From Actinomycetes bacterium (lineage in GTDB: Bacteria > Actinomycetota > Acidimicrobiia > Acidimicrobiales > Bog-793), in the NCBI GenBank assembly GCA_021796545.1, contig JAKABX010000006.1:1-39716 (forward strand): a stretch of DNA of 39,716 nt, in the 5' to 3' direction. The notes beneath the pieces are model-generated. The model did not search any database, was not told the origin of the DNA, and saw only the letters and a program-made list of their open reading frames with translations. A program made the translations under genes and the position numbers. Below are positions 1-7,196 of the stretch, one piece after another (positions within the stretch are counted from its first letter, which is position 1; the number at the start of each line of letters is the position of its first letter).

Positions 1-1
1 G

Positions 2-826
2 AGGCTCTCCAAAGGCGAGCAGCGCAACTCGAAACGCATGGCCGAGCTCGCCGTCGTCTACGACGCCACCCCGTTGCCACGCACCCCGGGCGACGTCTTT
101 TCGTGAGGCGACGACGGGAAGAAGGCACCGGCGCCGGTGGCAACGGGATCGTGGCTCACCGCGAGCGTCGTGGACAGCGCGAGGGAGGTCATCGCCACCG
201 CCTTCGACGAGGCGGAGCGCCGTGACCCCGAGCACCTGCGCCCCTGGGTCTGCCTCGTCGACGGCGCGAAGCACCAGAGCGACGTGATCGCTGCGGGGGC
301 ACGCCGCCGCGGCGTAAAGGTGACAATCGTCTGTGACTTCATCCACGTCCTTGAGTACCTCTGGGGTGCTGCCTGGTGCTTCTTCGACGAGGGCGACCCT
401 GTTGCCGCGGGCTGGGTCGCCGAGAAGGGCCTCGCCGTGCTCGAAGGCAGGGCCGGCCTCGTCGCCGGCGCGATCGCCCGCAAGGCCACGGCCCTCGGTC
501 TCGCCGGACCGAAGCCCAAGAAGGCCGACGAGTGCACGCGGTCCTTCAAGAACAAGCGGGTCTACCTCGACTATCCGACAGCGCTTGCCGAAGGCTGGCC
601 GATCGCCACCGGCGTGATCGAACGAGCATGCCGACACCTCGTGCGCGACCGGTTCGACATCACCGGCGCTCGGTGGTCCCTCGAGGCAGCCGAGGCGATG
701 GTGAAGCTGCGAGCTGTGCGCACCAACGGCGACGGGGAGGCGTACGGGCACCACCACCTCACCGCGGAGCGCGAGCGCGTCCACGCATCCCGCTACGTCG
801 GCGGCGTCATCCCGGCAGCTGCCTGA
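2..826 (+). pseudogene. ISKra4-family transposase, C-terminal part, interrupted by a stop codon
   Basis: The reading frame is open from the window edge (residues RLSKGEQRNSKRMAELAVVY) to a TGA at 104-106, then continues in the same frame to the natural stop at 824-826. Both sides match one transposase: a KRMAELAVVYDATP segment before the stop, then a TGSWLTAS segment, LVDGAKHQ with a conserved Asp, CDFIHVLEYLW, YLDYPTAL, and the GVIE-ACRHL motif with the putative catalytic Glu. The stop is most simply a CGA-to-TGA change, so the gene looks inactivated. A GTG at 137 could restart translation but would leave out the N-terminal half. The motif usually read as VIEGACRHL has Arg in place of Gly here, another sign of decay. 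The N terminus is beyond the window. Confidence 0.75.
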
Positions 827-856
827 CGTTGGTCACCCGAGGAGAGCTGCACCCCA

Positions 857-1114
857 AAGAACAGCGACTACGCCGCTCAATATCGTCGCTTCTGCCGTCG
901 GTTCGCCGAGAAGAGCGAGGCTAAGGCGATCTTCGTCGTCGCCCACTCGATGCTCGTCACCATCTGGCACATGTTGGTCAACGAAGCCGCTTACGCCAAT
1001 CTCGGTGCCAACTTCTTCGACCGCCGCAGCGACAATGCCGCCCACGCCCGCCGACTCGCCCACCAGATCGAGCGTCTCGGCTACAAGGTCACCGTCGAGC
1101 CCGCCGCGGCCTGA
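857..1114 (+). pseudogene. IS110-family transposase, C-terminal fragment
   Basis: About 85 codons of open frame end at TGA 1112-1114. The translation starts KNSDYAAQYRRF and runs through an AKAIFVVAHSMLVTIWHML helix, then YANLGANFFDRRS and a final IERLGYKVTVEP. This matches the extreme C terminus of IS110-family (DEDD plus transposase_20) proteins. The N-terminal DEDD catalytic domain and most of the transposase_20 domain are missing, replaced by the ISKra4-like element to the left. It has no start codon or ribosome binding site of its own and is a non-functional remnant. Confidence 0.75.
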
Positions 1115-1453
1115 ACACTGCCAAGTCAGGACTGACGCCCTGAGCGGGGCTCTGCCCCGCACCGAAACCCGGCGCGCCCACCCGCGGACGAACTCACGTC
1201 ATTCTCACCTCAGACGTTCAACAACGGGGTCGTCATGTTGCGCTACGAGCGACGCGCTGTGGTCCACGAGGGCGGCTGATCCCTCGGCTCCCCCCCTGCG
1301 TCAAAGCCGCGGGCCGGGCCCGGCGCCGGCGCGCTGCCCCGCGTCCCCAATCGCCGGCCACCGACCCCGGGTGCCTCCTGGAAGGTGCTCGGCCGGCGAC
1401 AGCGGCATGCGGCCTCGCGTGGCGTGGACCTCGGGTCCCGACCCCAGAGAGGA
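1115..1453. other. Gene-poor stretch after the IS remnants
   Basis: This stretch lies between the end of the IS110 fragment and the stop of the DUF5658 gene on the other strand. Long open frames cross it on both strands, but none shows a recognisable protein, and the GC-rich composition makes such frames uninformative. The only clear structure is a perfect 7-bp hairpin at 1144-1160. The rest is GC-rich sequence without a recognisable RNA gene. It may contain the outer end of the IS110 element. Confidence 0.5.
1144..1160. other. Perfect 7-bp hairpin downstream of the IS110 fragment
   Basis: GCGGGGC (1144-1150), loop TCT, GCCCCGC (1154-1160). No T-run follows on either strand, so a standard intrinsic terminator is not supported. 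It lies 30 bases after the transposase stop and could be a subterminal structure of the IS110 element or a weak terminator. Confidence 0.4.
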
Positions 1454-1786
1454 TCAGGTCAGGCGGAGCAGGAGCGCGTTCGACAGGACTGCCGTCGCGT
1501 ACACGCCGGCCACGAACCAGGCGAGCAGGAGAACGCCCACCCGCGGCGGGGCCTTCAGCGCGACGAAGCCCGCCAGCACCACGAGCACGAGCTTCACCCA
1601 AGCCAGGGAGCCGTGTCCGAGCAGGGCGGAGGCGATCGGATTCGCCTCGACGCCGTTGCGCGCGAGGACGAGGTGGGTCGTGATTACGTCGCCGACGTTC
1701 AGCAGGGCGACAAGAATGATCGCGACGATGGTCAGACGGCGGATCAGCGCGCGGGAGATGTCGCCACCGATCTCGTTGAGGCGCAT
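1454..1786 (-). CDS. DUF5658 family small membrane protein
   Basis: The protein has 110 residues with three predicted membrane segments (about residues 14-36, 59-77 and 82-105). It carries the family pattern of an Asp at the end of helix 1 (NVGDVITTHLVL), the motif EANPIASALL, and a Lys-containing second helix (AWVKLVLVVLAGF). This fits DUF5658, short integral membrane proteins of unknown function. It follows the NarL-type regulator on the same strand after a 78-base gap. It may have its own promoter: TACGCT at 1798-1793 lies 6 bases before the ATG, and no Shine-Dalgarno sequence is visible. The function is not known, and its position next to the two-component system does not prove a link. 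Confidence 0.7.
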   Translation of the reverse strand: MRLNEIGGDISRALIRRLTIVAIILVALLNVGDVITTHLVLARNGVEANPIASALLGHGSLAWVKLVLVVLAGFVALKAPPRVGVLLLAWFVAGVYATAVLSNALLLRLT

Positions 1787-1792
1787 TCTGAC

Positions 1793-1798
1793 AGCGTA
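1793..1798 (-). promoter_or_regulatory. Candidate -10 box (TACGCT) for a leaderless DUF5658 mRNA
   Basis: On the minus strand, TACGCT fits the actinobacterial TANNNT pattern and ends 6 bases before the ATG at 1786. Transcription would start at or next to the start codon. No -35 element or ribosome binding site was recognised. Confidence 0.35.
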
Positions 1799-1864
1799 AC
1801 GGGTTCCCCGCGACGCGCCGGGGGCGGCGCGCCTGCGCGGGGCTCGGAGCGGGTGCTTCGGTGG

Positions 1865-2494
1865 TCAGCGGAGCCGGATCAGGCCGAGGCGCAGGCCCTG
1901 GACGACGGCCTGGGTGCGGTCGCCGGCCCCGAGCTTCGCGTAGATGTTCGCGAGGTGGTTCTTCGCGGTCTTCACGCTGATGAACAGCTGGCGCGCGACG
2001 TCGGTCGTGGATGCGCCCTCCGCGACGAGCTGGAGGACCTCCCGCTCGCGCTGGCTGAGCACCGCGTCTGTCGCGCGCTCGCGCGGGGCCGGCGCGGGGG
2101 CGAGCGTGGCAGGCGAACCCGCCGTCTCCCCGGCGCGGACCTTCTCGATCGCCGCGACGATGTCCGCGGTCGTGCAGTCCTTTGCCAGGTACCCGGACGC
2201 GCCCGCGGCGAAGGCGGCGGTGACGGTCGTGCGGTCCGCATACATCGTGAGCATCACCACGCGCGCGTGCGGCGCCGTGGTCCGCAGGCGTCGGGCCACC
2301 TCGACGCCGTCCATGTCCGGCAGCGACACGTCGAGCAGGACGATCTCGGGATCGAGCCGGGCGACGTCGGCGATCGCCCGCATCCCGGTCCCGGCCTCGC
2401 CGACGACGGCGACGCCGTGTGCCTCCAGCGAGCGCCGCAGCCCCTCGCGCACGGCCGCGTGGTCGTCGACGATGAAGATCCGTGCGGGTGTCAT
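1865..2494 (-). CDS. NarL/FixJ-type response regulator
   Basis: The 209-residue protein has a receiver domain (about 4-120) and a LuxR-type helix-turn-helix (about 145-205). The acidic pocket is D10-D11, the phosphoacceptor is D55 in VLLDVSLPDMDG, T83 is the switch Thr and K105 is in GYLAKD. The C-terminal domain shows LSQREREVLQLVAEG and the recognition-helix region SVKTAKNHLANIYAKL. It is a DNA-binding transcription factor controlled by phosphorylation. Its ATG overlaps the TGA of the kinase gene (ATGA at 2494-2491), so the two are translationally coupled and almost certainly form one two-component system. The target genes cannot be told from sequence. Confidence 0.93.
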   Translation of the reverse strand: MTPARIFIVDDHAAVREGLRRSLEAHGVAVVGEAGTGMRAIADVARLDPEIVLLDVSLPDMDGVEVARRLRTTAPHARVVMLTMYADRTTVTAAFAAGASGYLAKDCTTADIVAAIEKVRAGETAGSPATLAPAPAPRERATDAVLSQREREVLQLVAEGASTTDVARQLFISVKTAKNHLANIYAKLGAGDRTQAVVQGLRLGLIRLR

Positions 2495-4236
2495 CGCCTT
2501 GCGACCTCCAGGCGCACGGCGGTCCCTCCTCCCGGCGGCATTTCGACGGCGAGCGTGGCGCCGATGAGCTCGGCCCGCTCACGCATCCCGACCAGGCCGT
2601 AGGCATCGGGGCGCCAGGCGGCCGCGCCCTCGATGCCGCGGCCGTCGTCGCGGACCTCGAGGACACGGTGAGAACCCTCGTCGCGCAGGGAAACCGACAG
2701 GTGCTGGGCGCCGGCGTGACGCTCGACATTTCGGATCGCCTCGCAGGCGATCCGCCAGATCTCGCGCTCGACCAGGAGCGGCAGGCGCCCCTCGACGTCG
2801 TCGAGATAGGCGACGGCGAGCGGCGAGCGGGTCTCCACACGGGTGAGGAACTCCTCGAGCACCGCGTCGAGCGGGGTCTCGACACTCGGCCCACCGCGCA
2901 GCTCGGCCAGGGTCTCGCGGATCTCGCCGTTGACCTCGCGGATCTCGGCGCCGACCAGCGCGAGCTCGCGCTGGACGGCCTCGGGGGGCTCCGCGTCGAG
3001 CGCGGCGCCAAGGCGGTCCACGCGGAACGCGACCGCTGCGAGCGCCTGGCCGACGCGATCGTGCAGCTCGCGTCCGATCCGCTCGCGTTCCTCGAGCGCA
3101 CCGAGGTTCCGCAGTCTCTCGAAGGAACGCGCGCTGTCGAGCGCGAGCGCGGCGCTGTGTGCCAGGCGGCCGAGCGCGGCCGCCTCGGCGTCGGAAAAGG
3201 GCACGGCCTCCTCCCGCTCGAGCACCAACGCACCGAGCACGCCGACGCGCCCGACGACGGGCGCGTAGAGACCGACAACGGCGCCCGACCGCAGGCCCTC
3301 GCCCGGACCGACCGCCAACGACGTGACGACGCGCCTCTCGGCGACCGCCATCTGCAGCAACGCCGGCAGCCGGGCGCCGAGCACGACCCCGCCGGTGCCG
3401 GCGTCGGCGTCCGCGAGGTCCCAGGTGTGTCCCGGCCCGGATGGGCCGGAACGCTGGAGCAGGACGGCCGCGAGTGCCGGCGGCGCCAGCTCAGAAAGGC
3501 GCGTGGCAATGGCCTGGACGGCACCCTCGATCGTGAGCAGCCCGGGGTGCTCGGCGGCCAGTCGGTTGAGATCGAGCAGGAGCGCATGCAGCTCGCTCAT
3601 CCACCCGAGGCGCTGCACGGCTTCGTCCTCGACCGCGAGCAGGCGATGGGCGTACGCGCCGATCGCACCGAGGCCGACGAGCTCGGGGATCCTCTGGAGC
3701 GCCACCGCCGCAGGGGCGGCCGGAAGGTGCCCGAAGAGGTGCAAGGTGCCGAGAACGACACCTGCCGACGCCAGGAGCACGGCGGCGGCGAGCCCGCGCG
3801 CGCCCGCGAGGAGGCCGGCGATCAACAGCGCGCCGGCGACGGTCGCGAGCAGCGGTGAGCGCCACCCGCCGGTCAAAAGGACGAGCGCGCTGCACAAGAG
3901 CGCTTCCGCGGCCACGGCCCGCGACGCGTGCGCGCCAACATCGGCCGAGCGGATCGGCCAGCGCGTGCGAGCCGCGGCGTAGCACGCGAGCACCACAAGC
4001 GCCGCGAAGCCCCGCGCACTGCGGCCGGGCTCGCTTGCAGCAGGCACGACCACCGCGACGGCGGCGACCGCCAAGGTTCCCCAGCGCAGGGCGACGGCGA
4101 CGTCGGCGCTGTCGAGGCGTCCTGCGAGCGCGGCCGCGGCGCGCGCTTGCCCACGCCGGTGCCCGCTCGCCACCGCCTCCACCGCCGGTGCCACTCCACC
4201 TCCGTTCCGGCCGCGTGCGCGACCACCCACCGGCAA
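2491..4236 (-). CDS. NarL-type sensor histidine kinase with N-terminal membrane domain and GAF-like domain
   Basis: The protein is up to 581 residues. Residues ~45-198 form five or six membrane helices, and ~203-372 look like a GAF sensor. The HisKA_3 dimerisation region begins near 380 with the phosphoacceptor H392 in RIGRELHDRVGQ. The HATPase_c domain follows, with an N box (CEAIRNVERHAG), a G1 box (RDDGRGI) and a G2 region (YGLVGMRERAELIGA). It autophosphorylates and passes phosphate to the regulator encoded by the overlapping downstream gene. The start is uncertain: a TTG at 4236 gives the longest frame without a good ribosome site, while GTG codons at 4194 or 4182 follow a GGAGGT at 4203-4198 at imperfect spacing. 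The signal sensed is unknown. Confidence 0.9.
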   Translation of the reverse strand: MPVGGRARGRNGGGVAPAVEAVASGHRRGQARAAAALAGRLDSADVAVALRWGTLAVAAVAVVVPAASEPGRSARGFAALVVLACYAAARTRWPIRSADVGAHASRAVAAEALLCSALVLLTGGWRSPLLATVAGALLIAGLLAGARGLAAAVLLASAGVVLGTLHLFGHLPAAPAAVALQRIPELVGLGAIGAYAHRLLAVEDEAVQRLGWMSELHALLLDLNRLAAEHPGLLTIEGAVQAIATRLSELAPPALAAVLLQRSGPSGPGHTWDLADADAGTGGVVLGARLPALLQMAVAERRVVTSLAVGPGEGLRSGAVVGLYAPVVGRVGVLGALVLEREEAVPFSDAEAAALGRLAHSAALALDSARSFERLRNLGALEERERIGRELHDRVGQALAAVAFRVDRLGAALDAEPPEAVQRELALVGAEIREVNGEIRETLAELRGGPSVETPLDAVLEEFLTRVETRSPLAVAYLDDVEGRLPLLVEREIWRIACEAIRNVERHAGAQHLSVSLRDEGSHRVLEVRDDGRGIEGAAAWRPDAYGLVGMRERAELIGATLAVEMPPGGGTAVRLEVARR

Positions 4237-4398
4237 CTAACGGCACACCCGGCCGCGCTTTGACCGCGCGCGCAGATCGTCGTCGCGCCCGCAGTCCCGG
4301 CGCGGCGCACGCATCGGAGCTGACGGCCCTCCCCGATCGCGCGCCCCGGCGCGCACGCACGGCCTCGCCGCCGTCGTGAGCCGCTCGTGGGCCAGCGC

Positions 4399-5646
4399 TC
4401 AGGGTACGAGCCGGGAGTCTGCGCCGCGCACTGCGGGCGGCACCCGACGCACATGCCGCTCGCTGCTCGCCAGCGCGCCAGCGAGCGCGAGGGGGACGAG
4501 GAGGACGAGGAGGAACAGGAGCGGCACCCGCCACGACCGCGTCCACTCGTGCGCCAGGCCGAACAGAACCGGCCCCATGGAGGCGACGAGATACCCGACG
4601 CCCTGGGCCATCATCGAGAGCTCGCCGGCGTGCTCGGGGTCGGGCGCGCGGTGGATGATGTAGCCGAGCGCCAGGCTGAGGGCGGCGCCCTGGGCCACCC
4701 CGAGCAGCGTCATCCAGAAGTAGGGCGCCCCGACCGGATCGAAGGCGAGTCCCAGGTACGCGCCCGCGTAGCAGCAGAGCACGCCGGCGAGCGGGAGCAG
4801 GCGCGCCCGCGGGCGCCGTGCCACAAGCGGCATCGCAAATGACGACGCCAGCGCGGGCAGGCTCGAGAACGACAGGAGCCACCCGGCTCGGGCCGCGCTC
4901 ATGTGGTGCTGCTCCAGGAGCGTCGGCACCCAGGCGAGGGTTGAGTAGAAGCCGAAGGACTGCAGGCCCATGAAGGCCGTGACCGCCCACGCGAGGCGGT
5001 CGCGCCAGAGCCCCCCGAGGTGCTCGGGACGCACCGGGGCGGGAGCGTGTCCCCGAGTGCGCCGCAGCACGAGCGCGCCGCCCCACAGCGCGAGCGCAAC
5101 CAGAGCGAAGACGACCCACGAGCCAACCGCCACGCGCCAGCCACGCCCGGTCGCGCGCTCGATGGGCACCGTGAGGCCCGCCGACACGGCGGAGCCGGCC
5201 GAGAGCGCCATCGAGTACAGACCGGTGAGCACGGCCGCCTGCTCGGCGAAGTCGGCCTTGATCACCGCGGGCAGGAGCACGTTGCCCACGGCGATCGCCG
5301 CCCCGATGAGCGCCGTGCCTGCGTAAAGCGAGCCGACACCCGGCGCGACGCGCCACAAGGTGCCCGCGCACAACAGCGCGACCACGAGCACCATGAGGTA
5401 TTCGGCGCCGGCGCGCCGGCGCAGTCGAGGGGTGACGAACGCGAACGCGCCGAAGCAGACGACCGGGATCGCCGTCAGAAGACCCGCCTCGGCCGCGGAG
5501 AGGTGCAGCGCCGCTTGGATCTGGACGAGAACGGGCGAGACGGCCGCGATCGGCAGACGCAGGTTGACCGCCACCAGGACGAAGGCGACGCCGAGAAGTC
5601 GCGATCCCGGCGCCCCGGCGGTCCTCGCCCCCCTAGGCGTCGTCAT
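4399..5646 (-). CDS. MFS transporter, CynX/NimT type
   Basis: The protein has 415 residues and about 12 hydrophobic segments. The N-terminal pattern AVNLRLPIAAVSPVLVQIQ, the GLLTAIPVVCFGAFAFVTPRL segment and the FYSTLAWVPTLL motif at the start of the second half are typical of the CynX/NimT branch (cyanate and 2-nitroimidazole transporters) of the major facilitator superfamily. The substrate cannot be inferred. The ATG at 5646 lies inside the end of arfB (14-base overlap), so expression depends on the upstream operon. It is the last gene of the aminotransferase-lipoprotein-arfB-MFS unit. The 162 bases after it, up to the kinase start, contain nothing recognisable. Confidence 0.88.
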   Translation of the reverse strand: MTTPRGARTAGAPGSRLLGVAFVLVAVNLRLPIAAVSPVLVQIQAALHLSAAEAGLLTAIPVVCFGAFAFVTPRLRRRAGAEYLMVLVVALLCAGTLWRVAPGVGSLYAGTALIGAAIAVGNVLLPAVIKADFAEQAAVLTGLYSMALSAGSAVSAGLTVPIERATGRGWRVAVGSWVVFALVALALWGGALVLRRTRGHAPAPVRPEHLGGLWRDRLAWAVTAFMGLQSFGFYSTLAWVPTLLEQHHMSAARAGWLLSFSSLPALASSFAMPLVARRPRARLLPLAGVLCCYAGAYLGLAFDPVGAPYFWMTLLGVAQGAALSLALGYIIHRAPDPEHAGELSMMAQGVGYLVASMGPVLFGLAHEWTRSWRVPLLFLLVLLVPLALAGALASSERHVRRVPPAVRGADSRLVP

Positions 5647-6052
5647 CTCGGCGCGCCCGCTCGCGCTTGAGCGACGCGCGCCGGTGCTTGTGCGCGAGGC
5701 GGCGCTCACGGCTCGCGGCGGTCGGCCGTGTCCCAAGGCGCGGTGTCGCGCTGCGCAGCGCCTCGGCCAGGCGCGCCGCGAGCCGCTCGCGGGCGACCTC
5801 CCGGTTCTGCGCCTGGGACCGCGTTCCCGACACCACGACCCGGACCCGCGGGCCGAGGCGCTCGAGGAGGCGGGCGCGCTGGCGCGGCCCGAGGTGCTCG
5901 GAGGCGGCCACGTCAAACACGAGCTCGACGCGGGTGTTCGCCGTGTTCGCGTGCTGGCCACCCGGACCACCACTGCCACTGAAACGCCAGGAGAGCTCGC
6001 CGGCGGGGATCACCACCGTCCGGCTCACGACGAGGTCGTCCGAGACGGCCAT
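5633..6052 (-). CDS. arfB: Alternative ribosome-rescue factor ArfB (YaeJ/ICT1-type peptidyl-tRNA hydrolase)
   Basis: This 139-residue protein has one RF-1 domain. GGQ is at residues 31-33 inside SGSGGPGGQHANTANTRVEL, preceded by IPAGELSWRFS. It ends in a basic tail rich in Arg, Lys and His, as needed to enter the mRNA channel of a stalled ribosome. It lacks the codon-recognition domains of RF1/RF2. By family knowledge it hydrolyses peptidyl-tRNA on ribosomes stalled without a stop codon. The ATG is 3 bases after the stop of the lipoprotein gene; the AGGAG directly abuts the ATG, so reading probably relies on coupling. Its end overlaps the MFS gene. Confidence 0.93.
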   Translation of the reverse strand: MAVSDDLVVSRTVVIPAGELSWRFSGSGGPGGQHANTANTRVELVFDVAASEHLGPRQRARLLERLGPRVRVVVSGTRSQAQNREVARERLAARLAEALRSATPRLGTRPTAASRERRLAHKHRRASLKRERARRDDDA

Positions 6053-6055
6053 CTC

Positions 6056-7186
6056 CTAGGAACCCGCGAACGAGACGACGGCCGCCACGACCCGGGGCCC
6101 GTCCTGGGCGAGCGCCGCGTACCCGGCGCCGGGCAGCACCAGGCGGTGCGCGGCGCCCAGGTGGGCGGCGAGCAGCGCGGCGTTCGGCGGCGGGACGACA
6201 ACGTCACTCGCTCCGCCGACGACAAGGACGGGGACGCGCACCGTCTTGAGATCGGCCACGAGCGCCTGGTCGCTCGCGACCGAGGCGGCCAGCGCGGCCG
6301 AGGCGCGGATCCCCGCGGCCGTGACGTCGTCGGGGGGGACCTCCCCCACCCGGGCGAGCCAGGCCACCCGCGCCGCCCCGGCGCTCGGCGGAAAGAAGAG
6401 CCGGGAGAGCTGGGTCAAGGTGACCGAGGGGTCCGCCAGGGCCGCCCGCACGGCCGGCGCGGCCTTCGGCCCGGCGGCGCCCGCGCTCGTGTCCACGAGG
6501 ACCAGGTGCGAGGCGATGCCCGGGTGCCGCTCCTCGAGGGCGAGCGCCACGTCGCCACCGACCCCCCACCCGAGCACGGTCGGCGCCACCAGGCCGAGCT
6601 CGTCGATGAGGCCCGCCGTCAGGTCCGCGACCGACGCGAGCGAGGTCGCGCCTCGGGCCGGTGCCGAGTACCCGATGCCGGGGAGGTCGAACCACGTGAC
6701 GCGGAAGCTCTGCGCCAGATCGGCGATGAGCTGGGGGTCCCACCAGGTCATCGAACCGCGCTGGCCCATCACGAGGAGCAGGTCCGGCCCCGAACCGGTC
6801 TGGTGGTAGCCGATGAGGACGGCCGCCGACGCCTGCGGCGAACCCGTCGGCGCGGCCGGCGCCGCCAGCGTGTTTTCGGGCACGGGCACGACGGGCAACC
6901 GGTGCACCACCCCGAAGAAGGTGCCGACGTAGCCGGCGCCCGAGCCCGCGACGCGCACCGCGCGCGGCAGTGTCGTGGTGGTCGTGGTGGTCGTGGTCGT
7001 CGTGGTGGTTGTGGTGGTCGTGGTCGTCGTCGACGAGGACGACGCGTCGGTCGTCCCGCTGCGCGTCGCGGCCGGCCCCCCGCAGGCAGCGAGTGCCGCG
7101 CCGGCGACAACGAGCGCGACGAGCGCGCGCCCGCGGCGCCGCAGGTGGGTGCGCGCGCGCTCCGCACGCGCCGGGAACCGTGCCAA
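6056..7186 (-). CDS. Lipoprotein with alpha/beta-hydrolase-fold domain lacking catalytic Ser and His
   Basis: The protein has 376 residues: a basic n-region, a hydrophobic stretch and a lipobox ALAAC (C35), then a linker with twenty consecutive Thr (53-72), then an alpha/beta-hydrolase domain (about 120-376). The fold is clear from VMGQRGSMTWWDP, FRVTWFDLPGIGYS, VLGWGVGGDVAL, VPVLVVGGASDVVVPP and PGAGYAALAQD. The nucleophile elbow reads G-W-G-V-G with Gly at 208 instead of Ser, and the position expected to hold the catalytic His is Tyr 356; the acidic D328 is kept. It is probably a non-enzymatic, membrane-anchored binding protein. It starts with TTG 10 bases after the aminotransferase stop, so it is cotranscribed. 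Confidence 0.8.
   Translation of the reverse strand: MARFPARAERARTHLRRRGRALVALVVAGAALAACGGPAATRSGTTDASSSSTTTTTTTTTTTTTTTTTTTTLPRAVRVAGSGAGYVGTFFGVVHRLPVVPVPENTLAAPAAPTGSPQASAAVLIGYHQTGSGPDLLLVMGQRGSMTWWDPQLIADLAQSFRVTWFDLPGIGYSAPARGATSLASVADLTAGLIDELGLVAPTVLGWGVGGDVALALEERHPGIASHLVLVDTSAGAAGPKAAPAVRAALADPSVTLTQLSRLFFPPSAGAARVAWLARVGEVPPDDVTAAGIRASAALAASVASDQALVADLKTVRVPVLVVGGASDVVVPPPNAALLAAHLGAAHRLVLPGAGYAALAQDGPRVVAAVVSFAGS
6971..7030 (-). repeat. 60-base Thr-codon tract (20 consecutive Thr)
   Basis: On the coding strand this is a run of ACC/ACG/ACA/ACT codons encoding residues 53-72 of the hydrolase-like lipoprotein. Codons are mixed rather than identical, so it is a low-complexity protein linker more than a pure microsatellite, but it may still vary in length by slippage. 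Confidence 0.9.
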
Positions 7187-7196
7187 GAGCCGGACC

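Larger units (their letters stand above)
1..1160 (+). mobile_element. Remnants of two nested insertion sequences (ISKra4-like next to IS110-like)
   Basis: Two transposase remnants lie head to tail in the same reading frame, separated by about 30 bases. The first (to 826) has the C-terminal half of an ISKra4-family transposase. The second (from about 857) has only the C-terminal end of an IS110-family transposase. The short sequence between them (about 827-855, ending GAGAGCTGCACCC) is where the right terminal repeat of the ISKra4-like element would be expected, so the simplest reading is that it inserted into the IS110 gene. The left part of both elements lies outside the window. No target duplication can be checked. 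The family names come from motif recognition; the nesting is inference. Confidence 0.65.

Noticed and set aside
1115-1453. tRNA or small RNA gene after the IS remnants
   Set aside because: No cloverleaf-compatible arms or T-loop motif was found; only one short hairpin is visible.
1233-3587. A 784-codon open frame on the minus strand across the DUF5658, regulator and kinase genes
   Set aside because: It is out of frame with clear domain-bearing genes on the same strand; extreme Arg/Pro content is typical of shadow frames in GC-rich DNA.
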